NCBI GenBank assembly: GCA_010094045.1
Contig: ML986691.1
Location: 30,695-94,694 of the forward strand
DNA: 64,000 nucleotides
From: Lojkania enalia
Taxonomy: Eukaryota > Ascomycota > Dothideomycetes > Pleosporales
Direction: 5' to 3'
Position numbers and translations under genes: made by a program. Below the pieces are notes generated by a model that saw only the letters and a list, made by a program, of their open reading frames with translations, searched no databases and was not told where the DNA came from. Positions 12,248 to 24,237 of the stretch are shown in pieces (within the stretch, counting starts at the first letter, position 1; each line of letters starts with the position of its first letter).

Positions 12248-15200
12248 ATGGCGCACAACTACATCCCATCCCCGCGCACCGACGCTGGCGACCAGACGCG
12301 CCTCGACACCCAGGCCGAGCTCGACTTCAGCATAGAGCCGTCCTTCCACGCCCCTGAAGGACGAGACAATTTATTCAAACAGATGCGTGGTGCGCGGCCG
12401 CAGACGATGGCGACGCCGCGGAATCCCCTCGCCACGCTGCGCAATCCGAACGCAAAGACTGAATTCACGCCCATGATGAAGAGCGCAACGACGAACCGCA
12501 CAAAGCAGGTCAATGGCCTATTGAATGGGAAAATTACGACTCCCGCGGCATTGAAGCCGGGGTTTGAGCTGTCGGGGACGCCGCTACCGGAAGCGAGCAC
12601 ATTCGACGCGGTGAATTCGAGTTCTCTGAGTGAGTCGCAGGTCGATGGACGGACGCCCGTGCCGGACATGGCGAGCTCGAGTGCGATGAGCACACCAATG
12701 GTGCTACCGAAAAGGAGCGAGGGCGAACTGGATGGGGGCAATGGCAACGTGTTAACGTTACGGGAGCAGGAAGCTGTGAGTCGCACCTGGTCTATTTTTC
12801 GAGACTAGCGACAATCTGTTCTCGCGCCTTCCTACCATTGAAACGGCCTGCTAACTTGTTCCTCAGCGCCTCGAGCAGATCGACAAGGAGAACTTCGGCC
12901 TCAAACTCAAGATCCACTTTCTCGAAGAAGGCCTGCGCAAGGCCGGTCCTGAATTCAACCGCCAAGCCGTCGAAGAGAACATCAATCTGAAGACCGAGAA
13001 GGTACAGATGATGCGCGATCTCAAAAAATATTCCAAGAACCTAGAGGGTGCTGAGAAGGAGCTCGAAAGCTACCGGCAACAGCTTCGGGAATACGCGGAG
13101 AAAGTTAAGCGGCGGCATGCTGACGAGGACATGCGGGAGGAGATGGAAGAGCTGCGACGGTTAGCCGAAGAGCGCGCGGACGAGCTTCAGCGGCTCGAGG
13201 AAAAATTAGAGCGGGTTGACAGCGCCGAGGACGAATTAGAGAAGGTCACAGCAGACTTGGAGAAAGCACAATCTGAAATTAATCGTAGAGACGAGCTGTT
13301 GGATGAACACGAGGAGCAGATCGCTACTCTAGAGGAAAAGCTAAAGTCCGTGCAGGGCTCGGAGAATGACGATCTGGAAGAGAAGGATCGTCAAATAGAG
13401 AAGCAGAAAGAAACGATTGAAGATTTGGAAGATCAGCTTCGGTCACTCACGCGCTCCAAGGATGTCGAGATTGATGCACTACAGGAGAAGCTTGACGCTG
13501 CTGCCGACAGAAAGGACAAGGAGCTTCATGATTTGGAGCAACAGCTCGACGAGATGGAAAAGCAGCTTGCTAATGTCGAAGCTGAGAAGCACCAAAAACT
13601 TTCCGCCTTCGAGGAATGTCTCCGGTCGCTCGAACGCGATAAGGATGTTGAGATCAAGGCTTTGCAGCGACAGGTGCAGGTTATCGAGAGTAAAAAGCAA
13701 GCAGAGCTCGATTCACTACACGATCGGTTGCGGCTGGCTGAATCACAAGGAGACAATCAGGTGCAACTCGCGCAACAGGCTGCAAATGATGCGCGTCGAA
13801 AAGTCCTAGATATCACTCATGAGAAGAATGCCGATCTTGAGGTTCTCCAGTCTAGGGTTGATGCAGCGGAAGCCAAGGTCGATGAACTAGACGCCTGTCG
13901 CAGGCAACTTCAAGATGCAAGGCAGCAGCTTGCACATCTGCAGAACGATGCATTGTCATACGAGCAGCAAGTACAGCAACTCCGTAGGACCATAGATCTC
14001 AAGGATCGTGAATTAGAAGGCTTAGAGAAGATCCGTCGTGAACACGATGATGCGACTCAAGAGATAAATGGTCTCCGCGTTGCCGCTTCCAATACGAAGA
14101 GCGTATCAAAGGCTCTAGAGAGTATGACGTCTGAACGCGACAATCTCATCCAGCAACTATCCGATCTCCGCTCTACGATTTCATCGAAGGATACCCAGAT
14201 CGAGGCACTACAGAAGGTAACTAGCGAACGCGATACACTTAATAGAGAATTATCGAACCTCCGGGCGTCGCTGCACGCACGAGAGCGGGACATGGCAGGA
14301 CTCCAGAAGAAGATCGAAGGCCAAGAGACGGCGTTGAATGAACTGAAGAAGCTGAGGGCCGATTTGAGCGATCGAACACGGGACCTCGAAACAGCCCGCA
14401 AGACCATCTCAGAACGAGACGTGGAATTGAGTGCTCTCAGGAGCCATGCTGATGAACCTGGTACCCAATTGGACGTCATGCAGGATCTCGTTCGTCAGCG
14501 TGATGACGAGCTTGAGGCACTGCGCGAGGAGATCAATGCACGGAAGAGCGATATTGAGTCTCTACAACGCATGGCAGAGGAGCGGCTTCAGACTTTAGAA
14601 GAGCTCAGGGATGAGGCTCGACGCGACAAACAGGATCTCGAGGACGAAATCGAAGTCCTTCAAGAGTCCGCGGATGAAGCAAGTGACGAAAAGGCTTCAC
14701 TCGAAGAGAAGATCATCATCCTCGAGAAAGAGGTTCAAGCCTCGTACGACCTGCAAAATCGATCTGAGTCTCTGGAAAAGGAGCTCCGAACTGCGGAGCG
14801 GGAAAAATTACGCTTAGCCAACCGCATTGAGACATTGGAGTCTGACCTCAATGTCGCTGACAAGGACCGGGATGACTTGCGCATACGCCTCGAGAAACTC
14901 ACGAAAGACCTTCAAATTACTCGACAATTATCAAGTCACAATGCGGTTTCAGTAAAGGAGCGACATGAGTTGCACGAGCTTCTGAAGAAGTCCAAGCTCG
15001 AAGCCGAGGACCTGTCAGCACGTGTTAGTGAGCTTGAAGAGGAGCGTAATGACATCGAACGACGGCTGCGAGCCGAAATTCGTGACCGTGAGCACAAGCT
15101 AAGGAACGCAGAGGCGGAGGCCGGGCTTCTTCAGTTACAGGTCTCGGAAAAAGAAGGTGAACTGGAGGCATTGCAAGACACGCTGCACGCGCGCGTTAGC

Positions 15201-15939
15201 CCAGGAACGCACAATCGCGCAGAAAAGCGGCACGCCACCGAACTCAACGATCTCAAAGAACGCCTCCGCAACAAAACGCTCGATGTCGAGGACCTCCAAC
15301 TCCAACTCTCAGACCGTGACCAACGGCTCCGGGATCTAACTTCTGAAACAAAAGCCCTTCTCCATGAAAAAGAGAAACAGCTCCGCGTTCTTCAAGCCTT
15401 AGTCGACTCTACAACCAAAGCGCTACGCCATCAGAATAGCGAGGAGGTCATGGATCTAAAAGCTCAAGTCATGCAAAAGGATAAGCGACATGTGAAAGAG
15501 ATCCAGGGTCTAGTGAGGCAGATTGGGTATTTGCGGGCGAGGTGTGTGAGAGAGGAGGGGTTTAGGGAGTCACTAGGATATCAGAAGCGGTTCTTTTTGA
15601 TGATGATTGAAGTTTATGGACAATGGTAAGCGACCCTTTTCCTTCCCTGTCTACTCGCTCCCTTTCTATAATTGGGTTGTTTTGAGAAGATGCTAATGGG
15701 AGAATAGTAACAAGGAGGACCTAAAACTCATTGAAGAAATGGGAATCACGCCCGATGTCTCGTACCACAACCGCAAACCTACGCTTAAAACGGCGGCACT
15801 AGCGATCATGGCAGGATTCAGGATGCAAAGGCTGAGTAGGGAGTGGGCCGGGAATAGGAAGGTGCATGCAGAGCTTGTAAGAAAGGTGGAGGTAATGAGA
15901 CGACGGGATAAAAAGAGTTTGGGGAGAGTAGGGAGGTAG
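12248..15939 (+). CDS. Microtubule-organising coiled-coil protein, ApsB/Mto1/Pcp1 type
   Basis: Three exons: 12248-12775, 12867-15625 and 15708-15939. The 91-bp intron has GTGAGT and a GCTAAC branch; the 82-bp intron has GTAAGC and TGCTAAT. They give 1172 residues. The centrosomin N-terminal motif (CM1; Pfam Cnn_1N) spans the first intron: LREQEA, then RLEQIDKENFGLKLKIHFLEEGL. It is followed by about 700 residues of heptad coiled coil. The C-terminus, RHVKEIQGLVRQIGYLRARC...EEGFRESLGYQKRFF, is the Mto2-binding / MASC region, continuing after the last intron as CNKEDLKLIEEMGI. In A. nidulans ApsB and S. pombe Mto1 such proteins recruit gamma-tubulin to non-spindle-pole and septal sites and position nuclei. 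The N-terminal 170 residues are low-complexity, as usual. All domains are intact. Confidence 0.92.
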
Positions 15940-16942
15940 ATTATCCTGTTCGGTGTATTGTTATCGATGCATTGGTAAGCGTTTAGGTTTCGTGCATAGG
16001 AGAAGATTGAAATGAATTATATGTGGTCTTTGATGGCTATTTAAAGTGTCTGAATAGGGTGTGTGAAAGTGGTTGTGACAAAAATTTAGGAATGAAGGCG
16101 TGCAGAGGTCCGGCAAGGTGAGGATGGAGGTTAGCATAGCGCTTGCAAGAGTAAGTTAGGCTCGACCAAGAGGAAATTTGGCTTTAGATGTATGAAGGGA
16201 GTCGAGTGAGATATGCCCAGTACTTTAAATCCGTTGAGGTCTCTGGAATAGCACTGTAGGAGCTGAAGGCAGACAAAATAGAAATCTGTTGGCTCCCGGC
16301 CTTGAGATTAGATATTTGTTTGAAATGGCCTATTTCCTCTTTACAGTAGCTCGGCCCCTCACTGGGTCCCTGTTAAATTATTGCGCAGCATTTTGGCAGG
16401 TAATTGTCACTGCGAGCGGTTTGAATAGAACGACGGGAAATTAGGCCAACCGCGAAATGCCGCACTAACCAGTTCTGAAACAAACCAACACGCTGGGGCG
16501 CTAAGTAAAACCGAAGTCATGGTAAGTCGAATGGGTCCAAAAATGAAGGGATACTAGAGGATAGTTATAGCCAACTTGCTCGGCTGCCGTTAACCGAGTC
16601 ACCGCCGTCCACTTTAAGGAGAGGCTTTATGCAGATTACTCAATTTGATTATCCGTTATATGGTAAGTGTACGTTTAATCTATTAAGAAAACTCTAGCAG
16701 CCATCTCATTCACGCCAAACCGTTGAAATAGCAATCGTCCATCTACATAGGAATCACACCAATACGTCGTCTTCCCTGCCATATTGCCTAATCCTATACC
16801 TCTAATAGGAGCCCGAAAGGAGTGTAGTAGGGGGACGACAGATGTGATATAAGTTAAGAAAGTTTTAGGGAAGAGGAAAGTTAAAAAAAAAAAATAGAGA
16901 AGAGAAATGAGGACTGTTTTTATGTGCGAGGAGTATATTATC
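15940..16942. other. Convergent intergenic region
   Basis: 3' flanks of the ApsB-like gene and the minus-strand low-complexity ORF. An A-run is near 16884-16894. No gene seen. Confidence 0.5.
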
Positions 16943-17380
16943 TCACCGCCCGCTATTCCCACTATTGCCGCGGCCATCATTCTCCTTGCCCTGATATCCG
17001 CGCCCACTACTCCCCAACGACCGCATATCAAGAGGTTCGCTTGCACCCCCACCCCTCCCCATGGGCCACGGAATCGGCATTCGGGGAATTTGAAATGGAG
17101 CTGTGATCTGCGGGCCCCTCATTGGTTCTGCAGAACTTCCTGTCTGGCTGGTAGGGGTTTGGTAGTGCTGAAAAGGGGTTTGTTGTTGAGATTGCTGGTT
17201 GGATTCTTGTGTAAAAGTTTGCTGGGCCGAAGATGACTGGTAGAGGGAATGAGGTTGGTTTGGAGAGTACGGGTGGGTAGGCGTGTATTGGGAGGGCCAG
17301 TAGTATGGAGTTGTGGTTGTGGCGGTGGCAGTGGTGCTGGTGGAAGATGAGGTGGTGGAGGACGGTTGGGAAGGCGGCAT
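16943..17380 (-). CDS. Low-complexity Ser/Thr/Gln/Pro-rich hypothetical protein
   Basis: An uninterrupted 145-residue frame with a good start context (ccacaATGcc). The order is a Ser/Thr run (residues 5-25), a Tyr/Pro/Ser segment (YYWPSQYTPTHPYSPNQP), a Gln-rich stretch (QESNQQSQQQTPFQHYQ), a Pro/Met patch (RMPIPWPMGRGGG) and a Gly/Arg/Asn tail ending GRGNSGNSGR. There is no signal peptide, membrane segment or known domain. The composition suggests a disordered, possibly RNA-associated protein, but this is only inference. An intron in its 5' leader is possible (AG before the start). It could also be a chance ORF in a GC-richer patch. Confidence 0.45.
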   Translation of the reverse strand: MPPSQPSSTTSSSTSTTATATTTTPYYWPSQYTPTHPYSPNQPHSLYQSSSAQQTFTQESNQQSQQQTPFQHYQTPTSQTGSSAEPMRGPQITAPFQIPRMPIPWPMGRGGGASEPLDMRSLGSSGRGYQGKENDGRGNSGNSGR

Positions 17381-20300
17381 TGTGGATGAAATTCTAGTGG
17401 CTTGTAAATGATGGGCCTCATAAGAAGTATAGACTGACTACTTTTACTTACATCTGTCCTTATACGTGACAGAGGCCTTCCCACGTTTGTATTACTCAAG
17501 TAGAGCTGCGATCCCTAAACTCAGTCTAGAACTAATTCCGGGCTTCGCTATTGACTAGGAGGCCAGCACGGTCTTTTCAAACATTAAGCTAGCCCCTAAC
17601 ACAAGTCAGATTTTGTGAATTGGGTGCAAGTGGCCGCGCATTCAGTTGGTGAAATTCTTGATGCTATGGCTGGGGTTTGTACGAATTCAACTTCTCCGAA
17701 AGCTTTCGAAAAGTGGAAATATGCTCGTTTTTAGCCAATACATTCTAATGTTTGAAATGTTTTGAGAAACCATACCGATTCCTTATTCGAAGAAGACTCT
17801 TGTCAAAAAATATGCTTTCAAAGACTTTCGATAGTCGCTTTAGAAAGATGCATCGGCATCAAACATTGACGCTAGCTGCAAAAACTTTGTCAAATTCAAA
17901 ACCGGTTGACGGATGTTTTCACTCATTGAGTGGAAATACGCCTTTATAGATATTTTGACCTTGTGACACCATTATTTTGGCCTCCACAAGTCTCTCTGCC
18001 AAACACCAACATCGTACGTCCCGAATTCATTAGTGTTTGAACGCAGTGAGTCTAGCCTTATCTAGCTCCCTATACAATGCTGATCAGTAAGTCCCACCTT
18101 ATCTTTCCCTCAAGCTTTTCTAAGCCCTCCTATTTCTAGGGCACAGCCTTTTGCTTTTTTTCTACGCATAAGATTTCTTACGGAGGCTCAGTTGCGTGGT
18201 AGACTAGCTTCAAATACCAGTGAGCTCGCAAGATTGCTCGATTGGGTGTAGGAGGATTTGCTTTTCGTGTTGGCGATAGACAAGGCATTTTAATAGAAAG
18301 CTTTGCGCAAGACGAAGAAACGAAACAGGCTGAAACCCTGACTAATAGTTATTTGGCTAAGGTTAGATTAGGATCTAGGGAATAGCTGAATTGACAGATG
18401 CTAGCATTTCTATGATGTCAGCCTCGAGAAACAATATGCCGATGCGATTATTCCTGCAGGATGTTATAAGTGTCAATGAAGGAATATTTCGCGAAAATAT
18501 TATGCAACACTAGGGCCTGTACGTTGGGAGCATCTTTGATTGGAAGATACTCTAGTGGTACGGATGAGTTGGCTGCAGAATGTCCCATGGTAAGCTAGAG
18601 CGGCGGAGCCTCGGCGTCTAGGCCCCGGTTTGAAAGGAGACTACACTTGCCGAGAAACATCACCCCCAAAAAAAAATTGCTCAAAATCATGCTTCATCAA
18701 TCCTTTGCTCGCTGTTTTTTCACGTACAATTATATTAGAGAGATTATGCAGACATACGATTCTAAAGTGCTCAGCACAGTGGCGCAGCTCAGCGAGCGTT
18801 TTACGACTCGTGCTGATGACCTGTACGCGCCGGCCCCCATTCTTAAGTACCGTCACAAGAGGGAATAGGAAACATATGAAATGGCCCTTGCAGAGGCTTG
18901 TAATTCCTAGATCGGTCTAGGATGAAATTGCTCTGTTGGCTTCCGCCACAATCTCGAAGCCTACTAGATAATGAACATCTTGAAGTATTCCGATGGCTGA
19001 CGCAATGTCATGCCAATAATTTACTTCAGGGCCCCAAGGAGTCCGATATTGCGAGTATAGCCTCCCCTACTGCGCCTCCTAAGCTCGGGAGTCTTGTGGA
19101 TTCAATGTTAATTTGCTACATGATTAGGAGGCATTGCAGTCTAACTTCACAGCCACGGGTTGTAGTACTCGTCATCGAAAGAAACGAATTACTACAAGCT
19201 TTCATACCCTGGAGTAGAACCTATGCAATGCTATCATACGAAGCCTAGCACGACCCGTAAGGATTGCTCAAACCATTACTTGTTGAAAGTAGAATGAGAA
19301 TAGAATGAGACTATACGGTGAAACTGGTGTCCTCTTCGAAATATTCGTGTCGTTTACTAGGATTTGTTTCATATATTAACTTTAAAAAGTCTCTCTAGCA
19401 CCTAATACCGTCTGTCAGTAATACGTGTTTATTTACTTGATATTAATCGATTGATTTAAATAAAATAATAGCATGTGAAAAAGTAATACATACTATTGCG
19501 TATTAACTCAAAAAAAAAAAAAGACTTTGATTATTAGCTAACGGGTTAAGCGCTCTTAAGTGAATTTTAGAACTAGGACATTTAACCTTCTGGAATATCG
19601 CGCTCGTAGATTATTTAGGATATAACAAACAATTGTAATTTCGTAAGATGCTCAAAAAGATTATTATCTTCTAGTATACTCGATTCTTCACGTACGTGAT
19701 CGTAAAACTGATGTGCGTCCTCCAGTTCCGCTGATCGCCACTTTTCTGCCCATCAATGCTGCAAATCAACTGTGACTATCAGAGGCGAGAGGTTTTCAAG
19801 ACGGCGAGGAGTAAGCTTAGAAGCGAAATTTTCACACAGTTACTCACTTCAGTTATGGCTAATGGAACTAGCGTAATAAAGAAACATACATTGATTACAC
19901 TTTGAAGAGTATGCTCGGTCAAAAAAAATGGTACAAAAGGTTTAGTAGTATTATGTATTATTTCACTCCTTTAACTACTTCTGAAGCTAGTACTGAACCC
20001 TTACAAAAGTATTATTTTCCGCTACTAAAGTATTCTTAACGCTATTGATAATATAGTTAGGAACATTGCAGCCTCTATTAGAAATGAGAGTACTAGCGAA
20101 AGCGCCCGCGGTGGATGGTGTGGTACAGGTATCCAAAGAGCTTAGTTAATAAAAGCTCAGCCTTTTGGTTTGTCTCTAAACATTTAATAGCCACCTCTAA
20201 CATATTATTGCTATCGCTTTCTTGAATATAGTAACTTTGTTAAATTCATAGACTGTCTTTTGCTAGAGTATTTTGAATTCGAACGCATGCAACAGAATGC

Positions 20301-20891
20301 TGTAGGATCTTGTTTCCTTGGATATATTCAAAGTATCTCAAGCTTATGAGACTGCATTCGAGCATCTACTTTAATTGTGATTTGCTCTAACTTCCCTCTG
20401 CCCTGTCTTCATCCTAATATAGCTCAGCTTAATCATGTATAGCATGTAGTTCTCCGGGTTTATAATTCATTATTATTGGATTGAACCGATTGCTGTTAAA
20501 TGCTAGACACATCACAGCCACAGCAACAGCAAGACTACAGTACAAGGACTGCGGGTCAACTTCATAGGAACCACAATATGCTGGATAGTCAAATCCAAAA
20601 TAAATAAGCTCGTATCACGTCCTTCTTGCGACACGTTCCGCTACGCAAATATCATCCCTCAACAAGCTACACCCACTCTCGACATATGTACTACTTGTTT
20701 CAGCCCTCGACACGTTCTTCCACGCCGAGATTTTATCCAAGCCAGTTTTCCACTCCGATCCATACAAAATGGGATTCTCTTCAGTGCCCAAGCTGTTCTA
20801 ACAATAATCACAAAAGACGATCAATGCAGTATGCATAGCGCCTCTCCAAACAGAACAAAAATCCCACCACAACTATGACAGAATAACAACC
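17381..20891. other. Gene-poor AT-rich stretch with unassigned coding-like shreds
   Basis: Mostly stop-rich. At about 18720-19250 on the plus strand there are short peptide-like pieces in shifting frames (for example LKYRHKRE then TYEMALAEACNS, and EVFRWLTQCHANNLLQ), which may be a dead gene, but I cannot name the family. 19300-20300 is very AT-rich. Confidence 0.4.
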
Positions 20892-21110
20892 ATGGACATG
20901 AACGAGTCTACGGCTCTGTTCGATATCGTAGGCATAGGCAGGTCAACGGGCAAGTACGAGACTACATACATGGACGAGGTCGCACGCCTAGATAAGAACG
21001 AGGACACGGACGATCTCCGAGATGGCCCTATCCTCGGCAACTTCCAAAAAGCCCGGTACTTCAAGTTATCATCCCCAAATTACGCTGGGGACAACAATGC
21101 GGACTTCTAG
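20892..21110 (+). CDS. Possible small acidic protein, unknown
   Basis: A 72-codon frame with a near-ideal fungal start context (acaaccATGGac). The product is acidic (TYMDEVARLDKNEDTDDLRD) and has no signal peptide, cysteines or known domain. Only length and start context support it. It may be chance. Confidence 0.22.
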   Translation: MDMNESTALFDIVGIGRSTGKYETTYMDEVARLDKNEDTDDLRDGPILGNFQKARYFKLSSPNYAGDNNADF

Positions 21111-21892
21111 AAGCTAGGTATACTACATGAAACCCACCTTGCGTAGTCGTAGTCTATGAGGGCTACTATCGCAGTTCCCAAGGCCTTAGACTGATCTAAG
21201 TAGCACGAGAATCAAAAAATTTATTTTCACATTCATACCAACGAAAAACGTCGGCACCTATCTGCATAGTGAATGGTTTTGAGTCTAGCCCACCAAGAAC
21301 TCATGTAGCTTAACAAAAATCAACGTGCGCCAGTGCGGGGCATAAATAGGAGGAATATCACATAGGAAGTGGCTAGACGGACCCAGTATGTTCATGCGAG
21401 GCCCAAAGCTCAGAAACGTGATCCGGAATTCGAGATGCAGGATCGAAGGTAGGCCGTTCACGACTAGACTGTTGAACGACCGCGGCGCGGTATAGTGACA
21501 GCGTGGCAGGAGATGCAAGATGCGAGAGAGATCAATGGTGATGCGGAGTTTCTGACGGTCTCGTGCCAGTTGTGGGATCGTGTGGTGAGAGAAGAGTATC
21601 GAAGTCTCTACACCAAGGAAGTGATCACACCGGGAATGGGTCATACTTTCGACTGCATCTTCGATTACGAATAGTATGCGAACTATAACCTAGAGACAAA
21701 AACTGGCTAGTTGGAATGTTGTTAATGAAGTAGGGACCCCTGATGTACTTTTGCGATGGAACACGAGGTTTTTGCATGTTACCCGGCGTCATAGCGGGGA
21801 CTAGTACATTGTTTATCGAATTATTAAGGACAATATCTCGTTATACGCCCACAGAATACATATCATAGAGCTTCTAGGCATTTAAACCTAAT
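21111..21892. other. Intergenic, no supported gene
   Basis: Contains a 119-codon minus-strand frame (21285-21644) and a plus-strand piece (SLYTKEVITPGMGHTFDC, about 21600-21655). Neither matches a family I know. Confidence 0.4.
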
Positions 21893-22695
21893 TTAGCCAC
21901 TCCAGACTGCCGGACCGGGACCCACATATGACTCTGGTGCAATTGTGTTGATGTTGACTAGAATACCAGGATCGTTACTCTTATATGCGCCCGGGAAAGC
22001 CACAAGCGGGCCCGGCGTTCCGCTTCCACCACCCGTAATCTTGATCTGACTACAGCTAAGATAGAACTGTGCCTTATTGGGTTGCATAGCCATGTGTAGT
22101 GCAATATGTTCTACACGAAGCAAATATTCACCGTCTGGAGTAGCCTTCGGGATTGTCGCATTTGGAGTTTTGTATTCGTCTATAGTCCCTATTAGCCAAC
22201 TTTCATACTATTCCTTTTGCTGATGAAATATTTACTCTGAGCAGGCCATGTCTGCTGCTTCTGCGCATCTACCGTGGGCTTATTGGTATAAATCTTGAAC
22301 CATACTGCGCCACTGCCATCCCAAGTACTCGCGCTCTGCCCTGCTGGCACTTTCGCGAGATAGTACTGCGTCGGGCCCGGATGATTGACCTGCTGCGTTG
22401 AAATATAGTGAATGGTTGCACCAGCAGGGACGGTCGCGATGCTGGCCGCATTCTGGTTGGAGTAACAGCGAATGTCGGCCACCGTCGGGTTCTCGATGCC
22501 CTGTTTCGAGTTTTCATTCTTGGTACGGCGGGTTACAGTCCAATCTCTCTCCTCGGCGGCTTTTCCATTTACGAAGAGTCTAGGAAATGTGTCTAATATG
22601 TGTTAGATGTGGTAGGTAGGACAAATTGAAGGGGGAGGCTTGCAATGTGCTTGTGCGGTGGCTACAATAAGCAGCAAGCTAACGAAGAACTGCAT
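21893..22695 (-). CDS. AA9 lytic polysaccharide monooxygenase (secreted, no CBM)
   Basis: Copper enzyme that oxidatively cleaves cellulose or related glucans outside the cell. Three exons: 22695-22644, 22592-22236 and 22179-21893, giving 231 residues. Exon 1 encodes the signal peptide [16 protein letters not shown] and the first base after His1. Intron 1 (51 bp) is a GC-AG intron (GCAAGC...ATTAG, branch CTAAC); splicing gives [20 protein letters not shown], the AA9 start, with catalytic His1 right after the predicted cleavage site. Intron 2 (56 bp) starts GTAAAT. Later features are CYSNQNAAS, the second His region [14 protein letters not shown], then [12 protein letters not shown] and [16 protein letters not shown] with the axial Tyr. 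The protein ends AVWSG without a linker or cellulose-binding module. Length fits single-domain AA9. Whether it attacks C1, C4 or both cannot be told. Confidence 0.92.
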
Positions 22696-22761
22696 GATGA
22701 ATACCAGGCACCTCTCGAACTAGAGAAATGAGCTGGTGGAAAACTATCATGGCAGACACTA

Positions 22762-22769
22762 CTTTATAT
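22762..22769 (-). promoter_or_regulatory. TATA box of the AA9 gene
   Basis: ATATAAAG on the minus strand, about 68 bp before the start codon. A strong TATA box fits an inducible secreted-enzyme gene. Confidence 0.5.
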
Positions 22770-24237
22770 TCATCCAGCCTTCATACTACAAAGCACGACA
22801 GCCTGGTCAAGTCGAATATATAGTAAAATCAATATCCCGATCACTCTCGGTTTACTTCGAACCCTAGGTTTTTCCCAAAGCAGGAACGCTAGTGCCGAGA
22901 ACGAAATGCTTTCCTACTTATTGATCCGCATACGGTTAATGAGACTGGTTTTCACGTCGCGGTGGGGTTGGCGGAGAATTTAGGCTAGACAAGGGCGATG
23001 TGCCGAAATTGTGGGGTAGAAGCAAGTGTCTCCGTCAAAGAGTACTCGACGAATGGGATATATTGAGTTCAATAATTTGCCGTCTTGGTGCACAGGATTG
23101 AGATATAGCACGTGAACAAGCCGTCTGTTGTAGGCATTTCCTCCCGTTTTGTAGTTAGATACCTAGTATCGACGCCTTGTGACTGGATTTAGCTCAAATT
23201 TTTTAGTGGAGTACGCGCAATTACAGCAAGGTTAAAGCCGGTTAGCATTTTATATTCAATCATGGCGCGTTAACAGCTCAGTGCAGCATCTAGGTGCGAA
23301 GGCACTTATTTATACTCCAACAGTCATCAAGGCTAATAACGGTGGTGCTGCTGCATTGACGCCGCTTCGGCCAGTGCTGGCAACGATAAAATCTGAACCA
23401 ATCACAAACCAATCGATATTGGTGTCGCCAATATTACCAATATTGGCTAAAAATCTCTAGCAGATTCTACAAAAGAGATACACCAAAATTTGTACTGCAA
23501 AATTGTAGACCTTATCGAGGGTATTAAAATGAGCTATTGATTGTTATTTTTTCTTTAGATTTAAAAGAGTTGTAGCAGATTCTAAATTTATACAGTGTAA
23601 GGACCTCGTACTAGAGAGTAGACCAAAAGGGGTCGTAGCAGTAGCATAGGCGCCTCGACGGTAGCTCGCCTAGTAAGCGCTAAGTCGAGGAAAACAAAAC
23701 CCTATCGCTTTGGGATTTCAAATCCGACAAGCCCGATTGCGGGAATTCTACACATGTCTGAATCCTCAAGTAATAGTATCTAATATTCTAGGTAAGCGAG
23801 CCGGCCACTTTATCAAGATTCTCAACTTTGTAGGCGAATTACACTTCCGCACTAGCGTCTATCACAATAATATTTCACTAGTAGATAGATCTATCGTTCA
23901 ACCTATTTACACGTCCTTCAGAGTTATTTCTAGCTCTACCACGGGTTCTACAGTGTTGTTAATGCGGCGTAGTACCTCTAGCGCACTACCTACCCCCACG
24001 GCTCTCCTCCTATAAGTATTAACACCAGCTTAAGCAACATTCTCTTAACCTCGCACTTTTATTAATATCCCTTACTTCGATATATGCTTCTTGTGACGCT
24101 TCCTATACTCTAAAGTAGCTTTATTTATAACGTAGTTCACAAGCAAGTCGCCCACCTCATCAGCTATCTCTGTATTTAGAGGTATATATCGCGACAATGC
24201 CAGCAGTTATTAGTATAATAAATTGATAGGAGATAGG
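22770..24237. other. Intergenic, partly repeat-derived
   Basis: No gene seen. 23600-24200 is stop-rich and probably continues the decayed transposon region. I could not identify its terminal repeats. Confidence 0.4.

Noticed and set aside
12259..12786. 175-codon minus-strand frame
   Set aside because: Antisense shadow of exon 1 of the ApsB/Mto1-type gene.
14057..14479. 140-codon minus-strand frame
   Set aside because: Antisense of the coiled coil.
21285..21644. 119-codon minus-strand frame
   Set aside because: No domain, poor composition, and a competing plus-strand peptide in the same place. Not supportable.
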